Assembly (NCBI GenBank): GCA_947481985.1
Contig: CANKIK010000080.1
Span: 1 to 22,690, forward strand
DNA from: QWOP01 sp003669605
GTDB lineage: Bacteria; Planctomycetota; Planctomycetia; Pirellulales; UBA1268
Reading direction: 5' to 3'
DNA: 22,690 nt
The notes under the pieces: model-generated
Databases searched by the model: none
What the model was told of the DNA's origin: nothing
Seen by the model: the letters and a program-made list of their open reading frames with translations, nothing else
Made by a program: the position numbers and the translations under genes
Shown here: one piece after another, positions 16,147 to 22,690 of the stretch
How the letters are laid out: each line of letters begins with the position of its first letter
Numbering within the stretch: the first letter of the stretch is position 1

Positions 16147-16503
16147 GGACTGGACTCCTCGCGCGGGACCTGCAAATCGGAGACGGCGACGAGCATACCG
16201 CGCGGAAGGGGTGGCATGCCGACCGGGAGACGAGACGATGGCGGTGGTGGAGCGGTTTGGCGTCGTCGAAGGGCATCGATTCACAGTGCGCAGAAGGGCT
16301 CGTGACGGGGCCGTTTCGAGGGCAGTGAAGCGATGGCCGCGCCGCCTTCGGTGCCGCGAAGGGGCCGGGGCTGAACGCCATCGACTGCCCATCCCCGGTC
16401 TGGCGCTTGTGGAAGTGCCGTTGCCCCTCCTATCCTTACTCTGCCGCGGGCAGGGGGACTCCCCCCGAACTGCTGCACTTGAACGACCGTCCGAAAGACC
16501 CCG
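16147..16503. other. Divergent intergenic region between PQQ-propeller and ECF sigma genes
   Basis: No supportable gene is seen on either strand; the open frames here are Arg/Pro-rich and look like GC-driven shadows. It must contain promoters for both flanking genes. One candidate for the sigma gene is TTGTGG (16407-16412), an 18-nt spacer and TATCCT (16431-16436), about 70 nt upstream of the ATG; this is weak evidence. Confidence 0.5.
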
Positions 16504-17145
16504 ATGCCCCGTCCCATCCCCACGGCCGACTCGGCATTGTGTCGTGCCCTCGAATCGAGCTTTGACGCCCTCCGTTGCGGCGACCCCGCCACGCGGGAGC
16601 AGATCGTGGGCCTGATGACAATGCGGATGCGGCAGATGGCTCATCGGATGCTCCGGTCGTTTAAGGCCGTCCGCCGTTGGGACGACACCGACGACGTCGT
16701 CCAGAACGCGTCGCTCCGCTTCCTCCGCGCCCTCGACGAGACCGTCCCGGAGAGCCCCAGGCACCTGCTCAACCTCGCGGCCCTGCAAATCCGCCGCGAA
16801 CTGATCGACCTGGCCAGAAAGCACCGTGGCCCAGAGTCATACGCCATGAATCACGACAGCAACACCGTGAGCGTGGATGGCGAGGCGGTGATGCGCGTGA
16901 CCTTGGCCGAAGACCTGCACGTCGACGATCAGGGGATCGACCGCTGGACGACCTTCCACGACTGCATCGACGGCCTCTCTGTCGACGAGCGCGAAGTCTT
17001 CGACCTCGCCTGGTATGTGGGGGCCGATCAGGCCGAAGTGGCGGCGCTCCTCGGTTGCTCGGTGCGGACTGTCAAACGGCGCTGGGATGCGGTGAAACAG
17101 CGCATCAGGGACGCCTGCGGCCAAGCTCCACCGACGATCGACTGA
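16504..17145 (+). CDS. ECF-type RNA polymerase sigma factor
   Basis: 213-residue sigma70-family protein with only regions 2 and 4. Region 2 is visible as RRWDDTDDVVQNASLRFLRALDE (about 57-80), with LAALQIRRELIDLARKH downstream. Region 4 is CIDGLSVDEREVFDLAWYVG followed by the helix-turn-helix QAEVAALLGCSVRTVKRRWDAVKQRI (about 177-203). About 40 poorly conserved residues separate the two. The protein resembles planctomycete ECF sigma factors encoded next to Ser/Thr kinases. Its TGA shares its last base with the ATG of the kinase gene (TGATG), so the two are translationally coupled and the kinase probably controls the sigma factor in place of an anti-sigma factor; that relationship is inferred. 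Confidence 0.92.
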   Translation: MPRPIPTADSALCRALESSFDALRCGDPATREQIVGLMTMRMRQMAHRMLRSFKAVRRWDDTDDVVQNASLRFLRALDETVPESPRHLLNLAALQIRRELIDLARKHRGPESYAMNHDSNTVSVDGEAVMRVTLAEDLHVDDQGIDRWTTFHDCIDGLSVDEREVFDLAWYVGADQAEVAALLGCSVRTVKRRWDAVKQRIRDACGQAPPTID

Positions 17146-18932
17146 TGGCTCGGGGCTCGACCATGGCCGATGAATTGTCCGACGACCAACGGAGCGTGCC
17201 AGAGGCCGAATCCCCTGTCGTCCCAGCCAACACCGATCCGGCGCTCTCCTTCGATCTCGAGACCATCTGGTCCGCCGTCGAGCGTGGCGGACCCGAACCG
17301 TCCGACCCGCTCCTCGGTAAAAACCTCGGCGGTGCCACCCTCGTGCGCCTCATCGGGGAAGGAGGCATGGGGAGGATCTACGAGGGCCAGCAGGATTCTC
17401 CGCGGCGTACGGTGGCCGTGAAGGTGCAGCGGCCCGGCAGGCTTGACCGGTCACACACCCAGCGATTCATCCGCGAGGTGGCGATTCTCGGCCGGATCAG
17501 TCACCCGTGGGTCTGCCGAATCTATTCGGCGGGGATCGCTGATCTCGGGGGCGCGCAGTTGCCTTATTTCGTGATGGAACACATCCCGGGCGCTCTGCCG
17601 ATCACGCACCATGCGAGAAGCAACAATCTTTCCCTCGACCAGCGGGTCAGGCTGTTCCGCGATGTCTGCGAGGCGGTGGCCGCCGGACATTCCAGTGGCA
17701 TCTACCACCGTGATTTGAAACCGGGGAACGTGCTGGTCGATGCCGGTGGTTTCCCGAAGGTGATCGATTTCGGCGTGGCTCATGCCTGCGCGGACGACGG
17801 CGCCTCCTCGTCCCTCACCCAGTCAGGCCAACTCATCGGCACGCTGCAATACTCCGCCCCGGAGCTCCTCGGCGGCGCCGAGGCAGATGCGCGCAGCGAC
17901 GTCTGGTCGCTCGGCATGATCCTCCACGAGCTCGTCACCGGCAGGCTCCCCATCGATGTCACGGGGTTGCCGATCCTTGCCGCGATCAGGACGCTCGGGC
18001 TTCCCGTGCCTCCCCTCCGACGCACGGCACGCGGCCGGACGTCACGGGCCATCGCGACAATCGTCGATGCCTGTCTGGAAAACAAACCTGCCCATCGGCC
18101 GGCCGACGCGGCTGACGTGGCAAGGAGACTTGCGACGCTCACCAGCACAGCCCACGCAGCCCCTGCCGCTTGGTCGAGATCGATGATCGAGGAACGTTCC
18201 GCAGGAGCAGGGCGGAGGAGATTCCAGGCCTTGTCGCTTGGCACCGCGACGGCTCTGCTCGGTGCGCTTGCCATCCTGCTGCCGAGCCTGGCGCCGATCC
18301 CCTTTACCGACCGCGGTGAGTCTGGCGGAAAACAGGCCACCCCTGCTGCGACGACCGTCGTCGCCTCACCGATCACAAGCCCCGATTTCCAGTTCGGCTT
18401 CCCGACGATCGACGCCGCAGGGGCCGAGCAATACCTCGTCAACACGACAGGCCTCTCCAAGTGGCACGAACCGTTCGGCTCGAACAGTTCGTACTGGGCA
18501 CCTCGCGAGCACGACGCCGAGGGGCGGATCGTCTACCGCTTCGATTTCCCCCGCGCGAGCCGCCGTGTCCATCTCCTCGCCCGCATCGCATTATGGGATG
18601 ACAGCGTGCATAAGGGGGTGCTTGGCCAGGGGGCGGGAGCGATCGAAGCCTCGACTGATGGCGAGACCTGGATCGAGATCGTCAACGGCCTTGAGCCTCG
18701 CTCATGGGGCACACTCCAAGAGGTCGACAGCTTTCTGCCGGACGATTGCACCGGCAGCACCTCCCTCTGGATCCGGGTACGGCTGTTGACGACCGGCGCT
18801 TGGGCAAACGGGAGCTACAGCGTCGCCCAATTCGGCCAAGCCAACATCGACAACACCGCGAACGTCTTCCAGATCGACGTCGAGTGCGAACCGGAAATGG
18901 CCCCTCAAACGGCGACGGCCGGCGTCTTATGA
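17145..18932 (+). CDS. Membrane Ser/Thr protein kinase with C-terminal extracytoplasmic domain
   Basis: 595 residues. The Hanks-type kinase domain spans about 66-335: glycine loop GEGGMG (71-76), catalytic Lys in VAVKVQ (93), HRDLKPGN (188-195), DFG (208-210), APE (238-240), and SDVWSLGMILHELVTGRLP. All key residues are intact, so it should be active. One membrane helix follows at about 362-388 (LSLGTATALLGALAILLPSL). The last 190 residues, outside the membrane, contain VYRFDFPRASRRVHLLARI, IEASTDGETWIEI and SLWIRVRLL, which look like a beta-sandwich (discoidin or carbohydrate-binding-like) sensor; this is judged by eye. I chose the ATG at 17145 because it overlaps the sigma stop; 17163, with GGGG 7 nt upstream, is an alternative. 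Confidence 0.92.
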   Translation: MARGSTMADELSDDQRSVPEAESPVVPANTDPALSFDLETIWSAVERGGPEPSDPLLGKNLGGATLVRLIGEGGMGRIYEGQQDSPRRTVAVKVQRPGRLDRSHTQRFIREVAILGRISHPWVCRIYSAGIADLGGAQLPYFVMEHIPGALPITHHARSNNLSLDQRVRLFRDVCEAVAAGHSSGIYHRDLKPGNVLVDAGGFPKVIDFGVAHACADDGASSSLTQSGQLIGTLQYSAPELLGGAEADARSDVWSLGMILHELVTGRLPIDVTGLPILAAIRTLGLPVPPLRRTARGRTSRAIATIVDACLENKPAHRPADAADVARRLATLTSTAHAAPAAWSRSMIEERSAGAGRRRFQALSLGTATALLGALAILLPSLAPIPFTDRGESGGKQATPAATTVVASPITSPDFQFGFPTIDAAGAEQYLVNTTGLSKWHEPFGSNSSYWAPREHDAEGRIVYRFDFPRASRRVHLLARIALWDDSVHKGVLGQGAGAIEASTDGETWIEIVNGLEPRSWGTLQEVDSFLPDDCTGSTSLWIRVRLLTTGAWANGSYSVAQFGQANIDNTANVFQIDVECEPEMAPQTATAGVL

Positions 18933-19174
18933 CGAGACATCGGCCGTCGCCAAGGCGAGTTGCCCTCTATCGACTGATTACCACAGCGTGAGCGCCGACC
19001 TTCCTCCACGCAGTTGATTACCGCACATTGCGACCCCGACTGTGACCTAGGGCGATCGCACCATATGCCGAAAGCTGACAAGGACTTTAAGCGAATTACA
19101 GTTGGACAGTCTGTGTGCTCCGGAAGGGTGAAGTCGCGTTGTCTGTAGGTGACAGCATGTGGCGGCAAGATGAT

Positions 19175-19402
19175 TCACGACATCACCGCGGCAGCACCGA
19201 TGATCATACCGAAGATAGCGCAGCTAACAGATATGATTATCTGTGCGATTCCGTGCCCGGTTTGCCCCTTGGTTAGGTTAATAATGCCACAGACAAGCCC
19301 CGCGAGTCCAAGCGCTGGCGGCAAGATGAAGAGCGAGAGGCCCCCGCAGGTGTATCCAGCTACGATGAGCGTGGAATTGTGGTTTGCGTTTTCGTCGGCC
19401 AT
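19175..19402 (-). CDS. Small two-helix membrane protein, DUF4190-like
   Basis: 75 residues: a short polar N-terminus (MADENANHN), a hydrophobic segment at about 13-41 containing GLSLFILPPALGLAGLVCGIINL, a polar linker TKGQTGHG, and a second hydrophobic segment at about 52-73. That layout and the G.I.L.KGQ..HG linker are typical of DUF4190-type small membrane proteins. GGAG lies 10 nt before the ATG at 19402. Flanking genes are unrelated and the function is unknown. The call as a real gene rests on the coherent topology, a usable ribosome-binding site and the family-like linker. Confidence 0.7.
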   Translation of the reverse strand: MADENANHNSTLIVAGYTCGGLSLFILPPALGLAGLVCGIINLTKGQTGHGIAQIIISVSCAIFGMIIGAAAVMS

Positions 19403-19851
19403 TGGTCGCGGTCTCCTAGTAGTACTACGTTAGTCCGATCCTGTGCCAGATCGGATTCGACTCCAGAATCAGGCGCATGAAGCCACACAATCCGCAGAAA
19501 CTGAACAAGCACCTCAATGCGTACGGACTGCTCCCTTCGGCTGCGGAGCGAGCAGCCGATCAGGGCCACTAGCGCCTACGCCTTCCCCCGTGTAAGTGCG
19601 AGAATGCTCATCAGACGGTGCCACGCAACGTTCGCTCACCACAGCGACCTCCGACCGCCTCACGCACTGCTGCCGCAGCCTCGAGGCGAATGGCAAGAAC
19701 TACTGCCTCAAGGACGCGTGGAGCCGACAACATAGGCCTGGCACTAAGGTCGTCTAACTTCTCATCGAAATCACCGGTATTCGCCTGCAAGTTGGCAAAG
19801 GCGGGACATCGAGGTTTTCGTAGGAGTGATTCACTAACCCAAGAAGGAACC
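19403..19851. other. Gene-poor stretch upstream of the IS256 remnant
   Basis: No gene can be supported on either strand; the open frames are short and lack ribosome-binding sites or recognisable motifs. It contains the palindrome GTAGTACTAC at about 19419-19428 and an inverted repeat TCCGATC/GATCGGA at 19434-19455. The last 60 bases may be further decayed transposase sequence (frame reading RGFRRSDSLTQEG just before the recognisable part), but this is not firm. Confidence 0.5.
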
Positions 19852-20331
19852 TACGATGACCACGCCGGGAAAAAGGCGGCCCGGCAGGCGACTCTGCCCA
19901 GGGTACCGTGGCAGCGCTGCAAGTTTCACGTCATGCAGAACGCGATGGCCCACGTCCCCAAGATGGCCATGAATGTGGAAGTCGCGGCCGCTCCCTGACG
20001 TGTTTTCGACGCTGATGACTCAGGCGAGGCTCAGCGGCGACTTCAGGATGGCGTCGCAAGTTAACGAATGCCCGCGCTGCAACTCGCCGGCTGGATCGAG
20101 GCATATCTCCCCGAGGCCCTCACCATCCTTCGTGTCCCTACCGGCCATCGACGCCGCTCCCGCACGACCAACGGCCTCGAGTAACTTAACAAGGAAATCA
20201 CACAACGCACACGCGTCGCCACTCTCTGCCCCAACGAGGCGTCGGTCCTGCGGCTCGCTTCCGCTGTCCTCTCCGAGATCAGCGACAATTGGGAAACTGA
20301 ACGTGCCTACCTCAACATGAAAACCAGATGA
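19852..20331 (+). pseudogene. IS256-family (mutator) transposase remnant, three in-frame stops
   Basis: One continuous frame reads the C-terminal part of an IS256-type transposase: YDDHAGKKAARQATLP, VPWQRCKFHVMQNAMAHVPK, RVFDADDSGEAQRRLQDGV, LAGWIEAYLPEALTILRVP, HRRRSRTTNGLE, LNKEITQRTRVATLCPNEAS and LSEISDNWETERAYLNM, then a terminal TGA at 20329. It is broken by TGA at 19996-19998, TAA at 20062-20064 and TAA at 20182-20184, all without a frameshift. Only about 160 codons of a normal 400 remain; the N-terminal DNA-binding part and the first catalytic Asp are missing. The third stop falls right after the Glu in TTNGLE, which I believe is the last catalytic residue of the DDE triad. No terminal inverted repeats were recognised. 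Confidence 0.85.
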
Positions 20332-20412
20332 CACGCCTATGAAAACCGCGATTTACAGAAAAGGTGTTGCTTTATCACCAACGAAGGCACCAAAAGGCAC
20401 TCCTGCACAATG

Positions 20413-21690
20413 CTACTCTTTGCCGGCCATAAGCTCCGCAGCCCAAAACCCACCAACTACAATGGCCAGAAACGACAAGTACACAGAAGACGGTACTTCG
20501 GTGACCTTGCGTACGGCGTCCAAGTTGCTCCGAACTATGAGGAAGCACGCGAGGGACCATACGCGCACCATCCACCCTCGCATACCGTAGTTGCAACTCA
20601 GGCCGTTTAGAGACTGGTACGCAGAGACAGCCGGTCGTACCACGGAGGAGAGAACGAGGGGCCCAATCATGAATGCGTCGAGTAAGTCGACTCTCTCCTT
20701 TACTGCCACAGACAACATCATCGCGGCAGATGCCGTTATGGTCCAAATCCACCACGCAGCAACGCACCTTACGCTTCTGTCCAGCGTAGGGTGGGTCCGT
20801 CGTCCCCACTGCCATACAAAGAGCGGCGCCATGAGGCCAATGAGCGGGATCACATCCCCAGCGTAGTTTGAGAGGTGAAGCACCGCCTCCCATCGCCGAC
20901 GGGATTCATCTGACTCCTGCTCGACGCCGTTCGCAGTGCCAGCGAGTACTGGGCGAACTCCTGTGGCTGGGCGATTGGCTGGTGGGGAGTGCGATGGCAC
21001 CGCGGTCGGTTCGTCGCGCTGCTTGAGTTTGCCTGCAAGGATCATTGCCTCTGCTAACGAATCGGACTCCTCGGGAATTGGTATCAGTGTCTTGCACTTT
21101 GGGCATGGCCCAGTGCGGCCCGCGAACTCTGCGCTTACTGTGAATGTGGCGAGGCACGACCTACACAGAACAGCGATTCTCTGCCTAGGACTGGGCAGGG
21201 GAACGGGGTGATTCAGTTTATTCGTTTCGCTCTGATGTGGGCGCGTTACGTGATGTTGTGGCCAAAGGCCGTCCGTGGCGGCTGCGGTTATCCATTGCGT
21301 GTCAGTCTCGGGTCTAATTCGGTCTTTAGGAAGCAAGATTCCTTGGTGCGCGAGCCTACGAAGAGTAGGCCAGGTCACCGGGCCATGCGTGTCGCCCTCG
21401 TGTTCGTAGAGCCAGGCTGAGTCCCCGCCGGGCGATGGCTTGCTCTGTAGCGACACAGTGACTTCTTGGGCATTCGTGTCAGGTGAGGGAGCAGTCTCTT
21501 TCGTTGTAAAAGCAAGCCCCCTTACAGCGTTTGCTTTAACCCAGCGAGGGTCGCCTTGCCTTTGAACAAAATCATCAGGAGTCAATATTCCGGAGCGGGC
21601 GAGAGTACTAAGAGCCTCGCTCGATACCGGCCCGAGTGTCTTGCCATTTCTTTTGTAAAGCCAGCCAGTGCCGATTCCTTTTCCTTTCAT
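20413..21690 (-). CDS. GYF_2-GYF_2-zinc ribbon-DUF4870-like membrane protein
   Basis: 425 residues. Two GYF_2-type domains are visible at about 9-57 (GWLYKRNGKTLGPVSSEAL, then LTPDDFVQRQGDPRWV) and 92-142 (AWLYEHEGDTHGPVTWPTL). A small zinc ribbon follows, Cys176/Cys179 and Cys196/Cys199. After an Arg/Pro linker, a DUF4870-like part starts at about 270 with HLSNYAGDVIPLIGLMAPLFVW, and four or so membrane spans run to the C-terminus. GYF_2 domains are thought to bind proline-rich or protein partners, so this may be a membrane-bound adaptor; no function is assignable. Start ATG at 21690 has GGAGAGG 6 nt upstream. Neighbours are unrelated and the base composition is less GC-rich than the left part of the window. 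Confidence 0.85.
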   Translation of the reverse strand: MKGKGIGTGWLYKRNGKTLGPVSSEALSTLARSGILTPDDFVQRQGDPRWVKANAVRGLAFTTKETAPSPDTNAQEVTVSLQSKPSPGGDSAWLYEHEGDTHGPVTWPTLRRLAHQGILLPKDRIRPETDTQWITAAATDGLWPQHHVTRPHQSETNKLNHPVPLPSPRQRIAVLCRSCLATFTVSAEFAGRTGPCPKCKTLIPIPEESDSLAEAMILAGKLKQRDEPTAVPSHSPPANRPATGVRPVLAGTANGVEQESDESRRRWEAVLHLSNYAGDVIPLIGLMAPLFVWQWGRRTHPTLDRSVRCVAAWWIWTITASAAMMLSVAVKERVDLLDAFMIGPLVLSSVVRPAVSAYQSLNGLSCNYGMRGWMVRVWSLACFLIVRSNLDAVRKVTEVPSSVYLSFLAIVVGGFWAAELMAGKE

Positions 21691-21862
21691 GGGCAGCCTC
21701 TCCAGAGTTGGCCGTTAGCTATAGCGCAGGCAAGGATGTGGGCGTGCCGGTATTGGGGGCGACGAATCCGTGTCTTCGGCGGTTCATGTGTTTATTGAGA
21801 ATCGGTTTGTAGAGGATTCAGCATTAGCCGGTTGCGATAGCCTTAGTTTGGCCCCTGGGCAT

Positions 21863-22306
21863 TTACTGGTAGGGCTTGAATTGGGAGAACACGTAAGGAA
21901 CGTTCTTGTTCTGCCAGCTTACTCCCGAGACCCATATACAAAAGCATCCGTTCGACGACAGTTTTTGTTCTCCGGTTGCATAAGTTTTCGCGGCCTCTTC
22001 AGAAGAGAACAGGTAGAAAGAGCACCATGTGCTTTTGATCTTTCCGTTTACCGCATCGGTGAATATTCCCTCGGCTACAAGGCCCTTCGTTTCTTTGTCG
22101 TGCGGCCGGAGTTCAAAACTCCCGGGGATTCCGTTCTGGTTTAGAAAGGCCGCCAGTTCTGGCAGCGACTTGCTGGTGCGGGCAAGTGTAGTACACCCGA
22201 TAAGTGCAGCGCACATGGTGGTAATCACGCACAAGACGACCGTCCGTTGACACATCACCAATACATTCATTACGCGAACTGATTCGTGGCCTGCTGCTGA
22301 ATGCAT
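21863..22306 (-). CDS. Predicted lipoprotein of unknown function
   Basis: 147 residues. An unusually long N-terminal region (about 18 residues) leads into a hydrophobic stretch VVLCVITTMCAALIGCTT with a lipobox ALIGC, giving lipidated Cys38; Thr at +2 suggests the outer membrane. The mature part (about 109 residues) contains LAAFLNQNGIPGSFELRPHDKETKGLVAEGIF and FYLFSSEEAAKTYATGEQK with no family I recognise. The ATG at 22306 is favoured by AAGGAG 9 nt upstream; a later ATG at 22270 would give a more normal n-region but has no ribosome-binding site. It stands 172 bp from the GYF protein gene, in the AT-richer right-hand segment. Confidence 0.75.
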   Translation of the reverse strand: MHSAAGHESVRVMNVLVMCQRTVVLCVITTMCAALIGCTTLARTSKSLPELAAFLNQNGIPGSFELRPHDKETKGLVAEGIFTDAVNGKIKSTWCSFYLFSSEEAAKTYATGEQKLSSNGCFCIWVSGVSWQNKNVPYVFSQFKPYQ

Positions 22307-22336
22307 TGCGATTGACTCCTTAGGCTGCTATCACTT

Positions 22337-22690
22337 TCAAGGTAGGCGAGGTACATCGCGTTCTTCTCCAAGTCGCGTCTCATAGATCGTCTTAATTAAT
22401 GAGAGGCGGATTTCGTTGATGACTCTCGGTGTGGTCCGAATCGCCTCGGCGAGTCCGAGGCCGTGGCACTTCGACGGCGAGAGGACGCCGTGGGCGGTGG
22501 CGTGACGGAGAATCTTGGCCAGGTGGCATGCTCCCGCATGAGTTGCGATCGGAGTGCCCTTGAACCACTCATGCATGAACTGTTTGTGGCCGCTCTTCAG
22601 ATGGAGGAAGTCGGCAACGATGTCGATCGGCTCCCCCTTGCCTGAGCGACGCAGCCAGCGGGCAGTATCGGAGGTCAGCCTCGGTGCCTC
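22337..22690 (-). CDS. C-terminal fragment of unknown protein with Rx4H motif, possibly HEPN-like
   Basis: The frame is open from the right window edge to the TGA at 22337, so the N-terminus lies outside. The visible 117 residues include DTARWLRRSGKGEPIDIVADF, FKGTPIATHAGACHLAK and LAKILRHATAHGVLSPSKCHGL. LRHATAHG fits the R-x4-H motif that HEPN-domain RNases and toxins use for catalysis, and its predicted helical setting is compatible, but the motif is short and the rest does not match a family I know. An internal ATG at 22574-22576 could be mistaken for the start, but the open frame continues upstream without a stop. The gene lies 30 bp from the lipoprotein start. Treat the HEPN link as a hypothesis. 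Confidence 0.6.
   Translation of the reverse strand, partial: EAPRLTSDTARWLRRSGKGEPIDIVADFLHLKSGHKQFMHEWFKGTPIATHAGACHLAKILRHATAHGVLSPSKCHGLGLAEAIRTTPRVINEIRLSLIKTIYETRLGEERDVPRLP

Noticed and set aside
16211..16615. Arg/Pro-rich open frame in the region ahead of the sigma gene
   Set aside because: It overlaps the real sigma start in another frame and looks like a GC-driven shadow.
14884..16824. Long version (646 codons) of the PQQ-propeller frame
   Set aside because: The extra 226 residues overlap the ECF sigma gene antisense and precede the signal peptide; GTG at 16146 is preferred.
18929..18991. A 20-codon frame overlapping the kinase stop as ATGA
   Set aside because: Very short, basic, without its own ribosome-binding site or recognisable sequence; chance overlap is more likely.
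19477..19575. Open frame of 32 codons starting MKPHNPQKLNKHL
   Set aside because: No ribosome-binding site or family match, and it lies in a gene-poor decayed stretch; possibly debris but not supportable as a gene.
21691..21862. Possible integron attC-like site (GTTAGCT near 21714) upstream of the GYF protein gene
   Set aside because: The heptamer does not fit the GTTRRRY core and no matching inverse core site was found.
1..22690. CRISPR array, tRNA or rRNA genes
   Set aside because: No regularly spaced repeats, cloverleaf-like segments or rRNA motifs were seen on reading both strands.

Overview
The window looks like a planctomycete chromosome, probably from the Pirellulales or a related group. 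The main grounds are a paired DUF1549/DUF1553 protein with a CxxCH heme site and a Tat-exported DUF1501 protein, an ECF sigma factor fused by overlapping codons to a membrane Ser/Thr kinase, a secreted PQQ-type beta-propeller, and high GC content. The assignment rests on gene content alone.

Layout, left to right. (1) 1-7163, minus strand: a tightly spaced run read as RidA-family deaminase, KHG/KDPG aldolase, GntP permease, M19 dipeptidase, DUF1549/DUF1553 protein and DUF1501 protein (the last cut by the left edge). Gaps are 58 bp or less and one pair overlaps or nearly abuts, so this is probably one catabolic unit: uptake of a sugar acid or related acid, retro-aldol cleavage, removal of reactive imines, and peptide hydrolysis. 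(2) 7271-14714: a full [NiFe]-hydrogenase maturation set. A maturation protease, hypC, hypD and hypE run leftward. hypA and hypB run rightward from a shared intergenic region containing two palindromes. hypF runs leftward toward hypB and is followed by a translationally coupled small cysteine-motif protein. An array of four inverted repeats lies between the convergent hypB and small-protein genes. No hydrogenase structural subunit is in the window. (3) 14884-16146, minus: a secreted PQQ-like beta-propeller. (4) 16504-18932, plus: an ECF sigma factor and a receptor-like Ser/Thr kinase with a C-terminal extracytoplasmic domain.

(5) From about 18.9 kb to the right edge the character changes. By eye GC drops and genes become sparse. 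This part holds a tiny two-helix membrane protein, a long stretch with no supportable gene, an IS256-family transposase remnant with three in-frame stops, a GYF-GYF-zinc ribbon-DUF4870 membrane protein, a small lipoprotein, and the C-terminal part of an unknown protein with an Rx4H motif reminiscent of HEPN domains. It reads as an accessory or island-like segment.

The Hyp proteins would together build and insert the Fe(CN)2CO and Ni centre: HypF/HypE make the cyanide ligand, HypC/HypD assemble the iron unit, HypA/HypB deliver nickel, and the protease trims the large subunit. Their presence implies a [NiFe] hydrogenase elsewhere in the genome. I found no tRNA, rRNA or CRISPR array.
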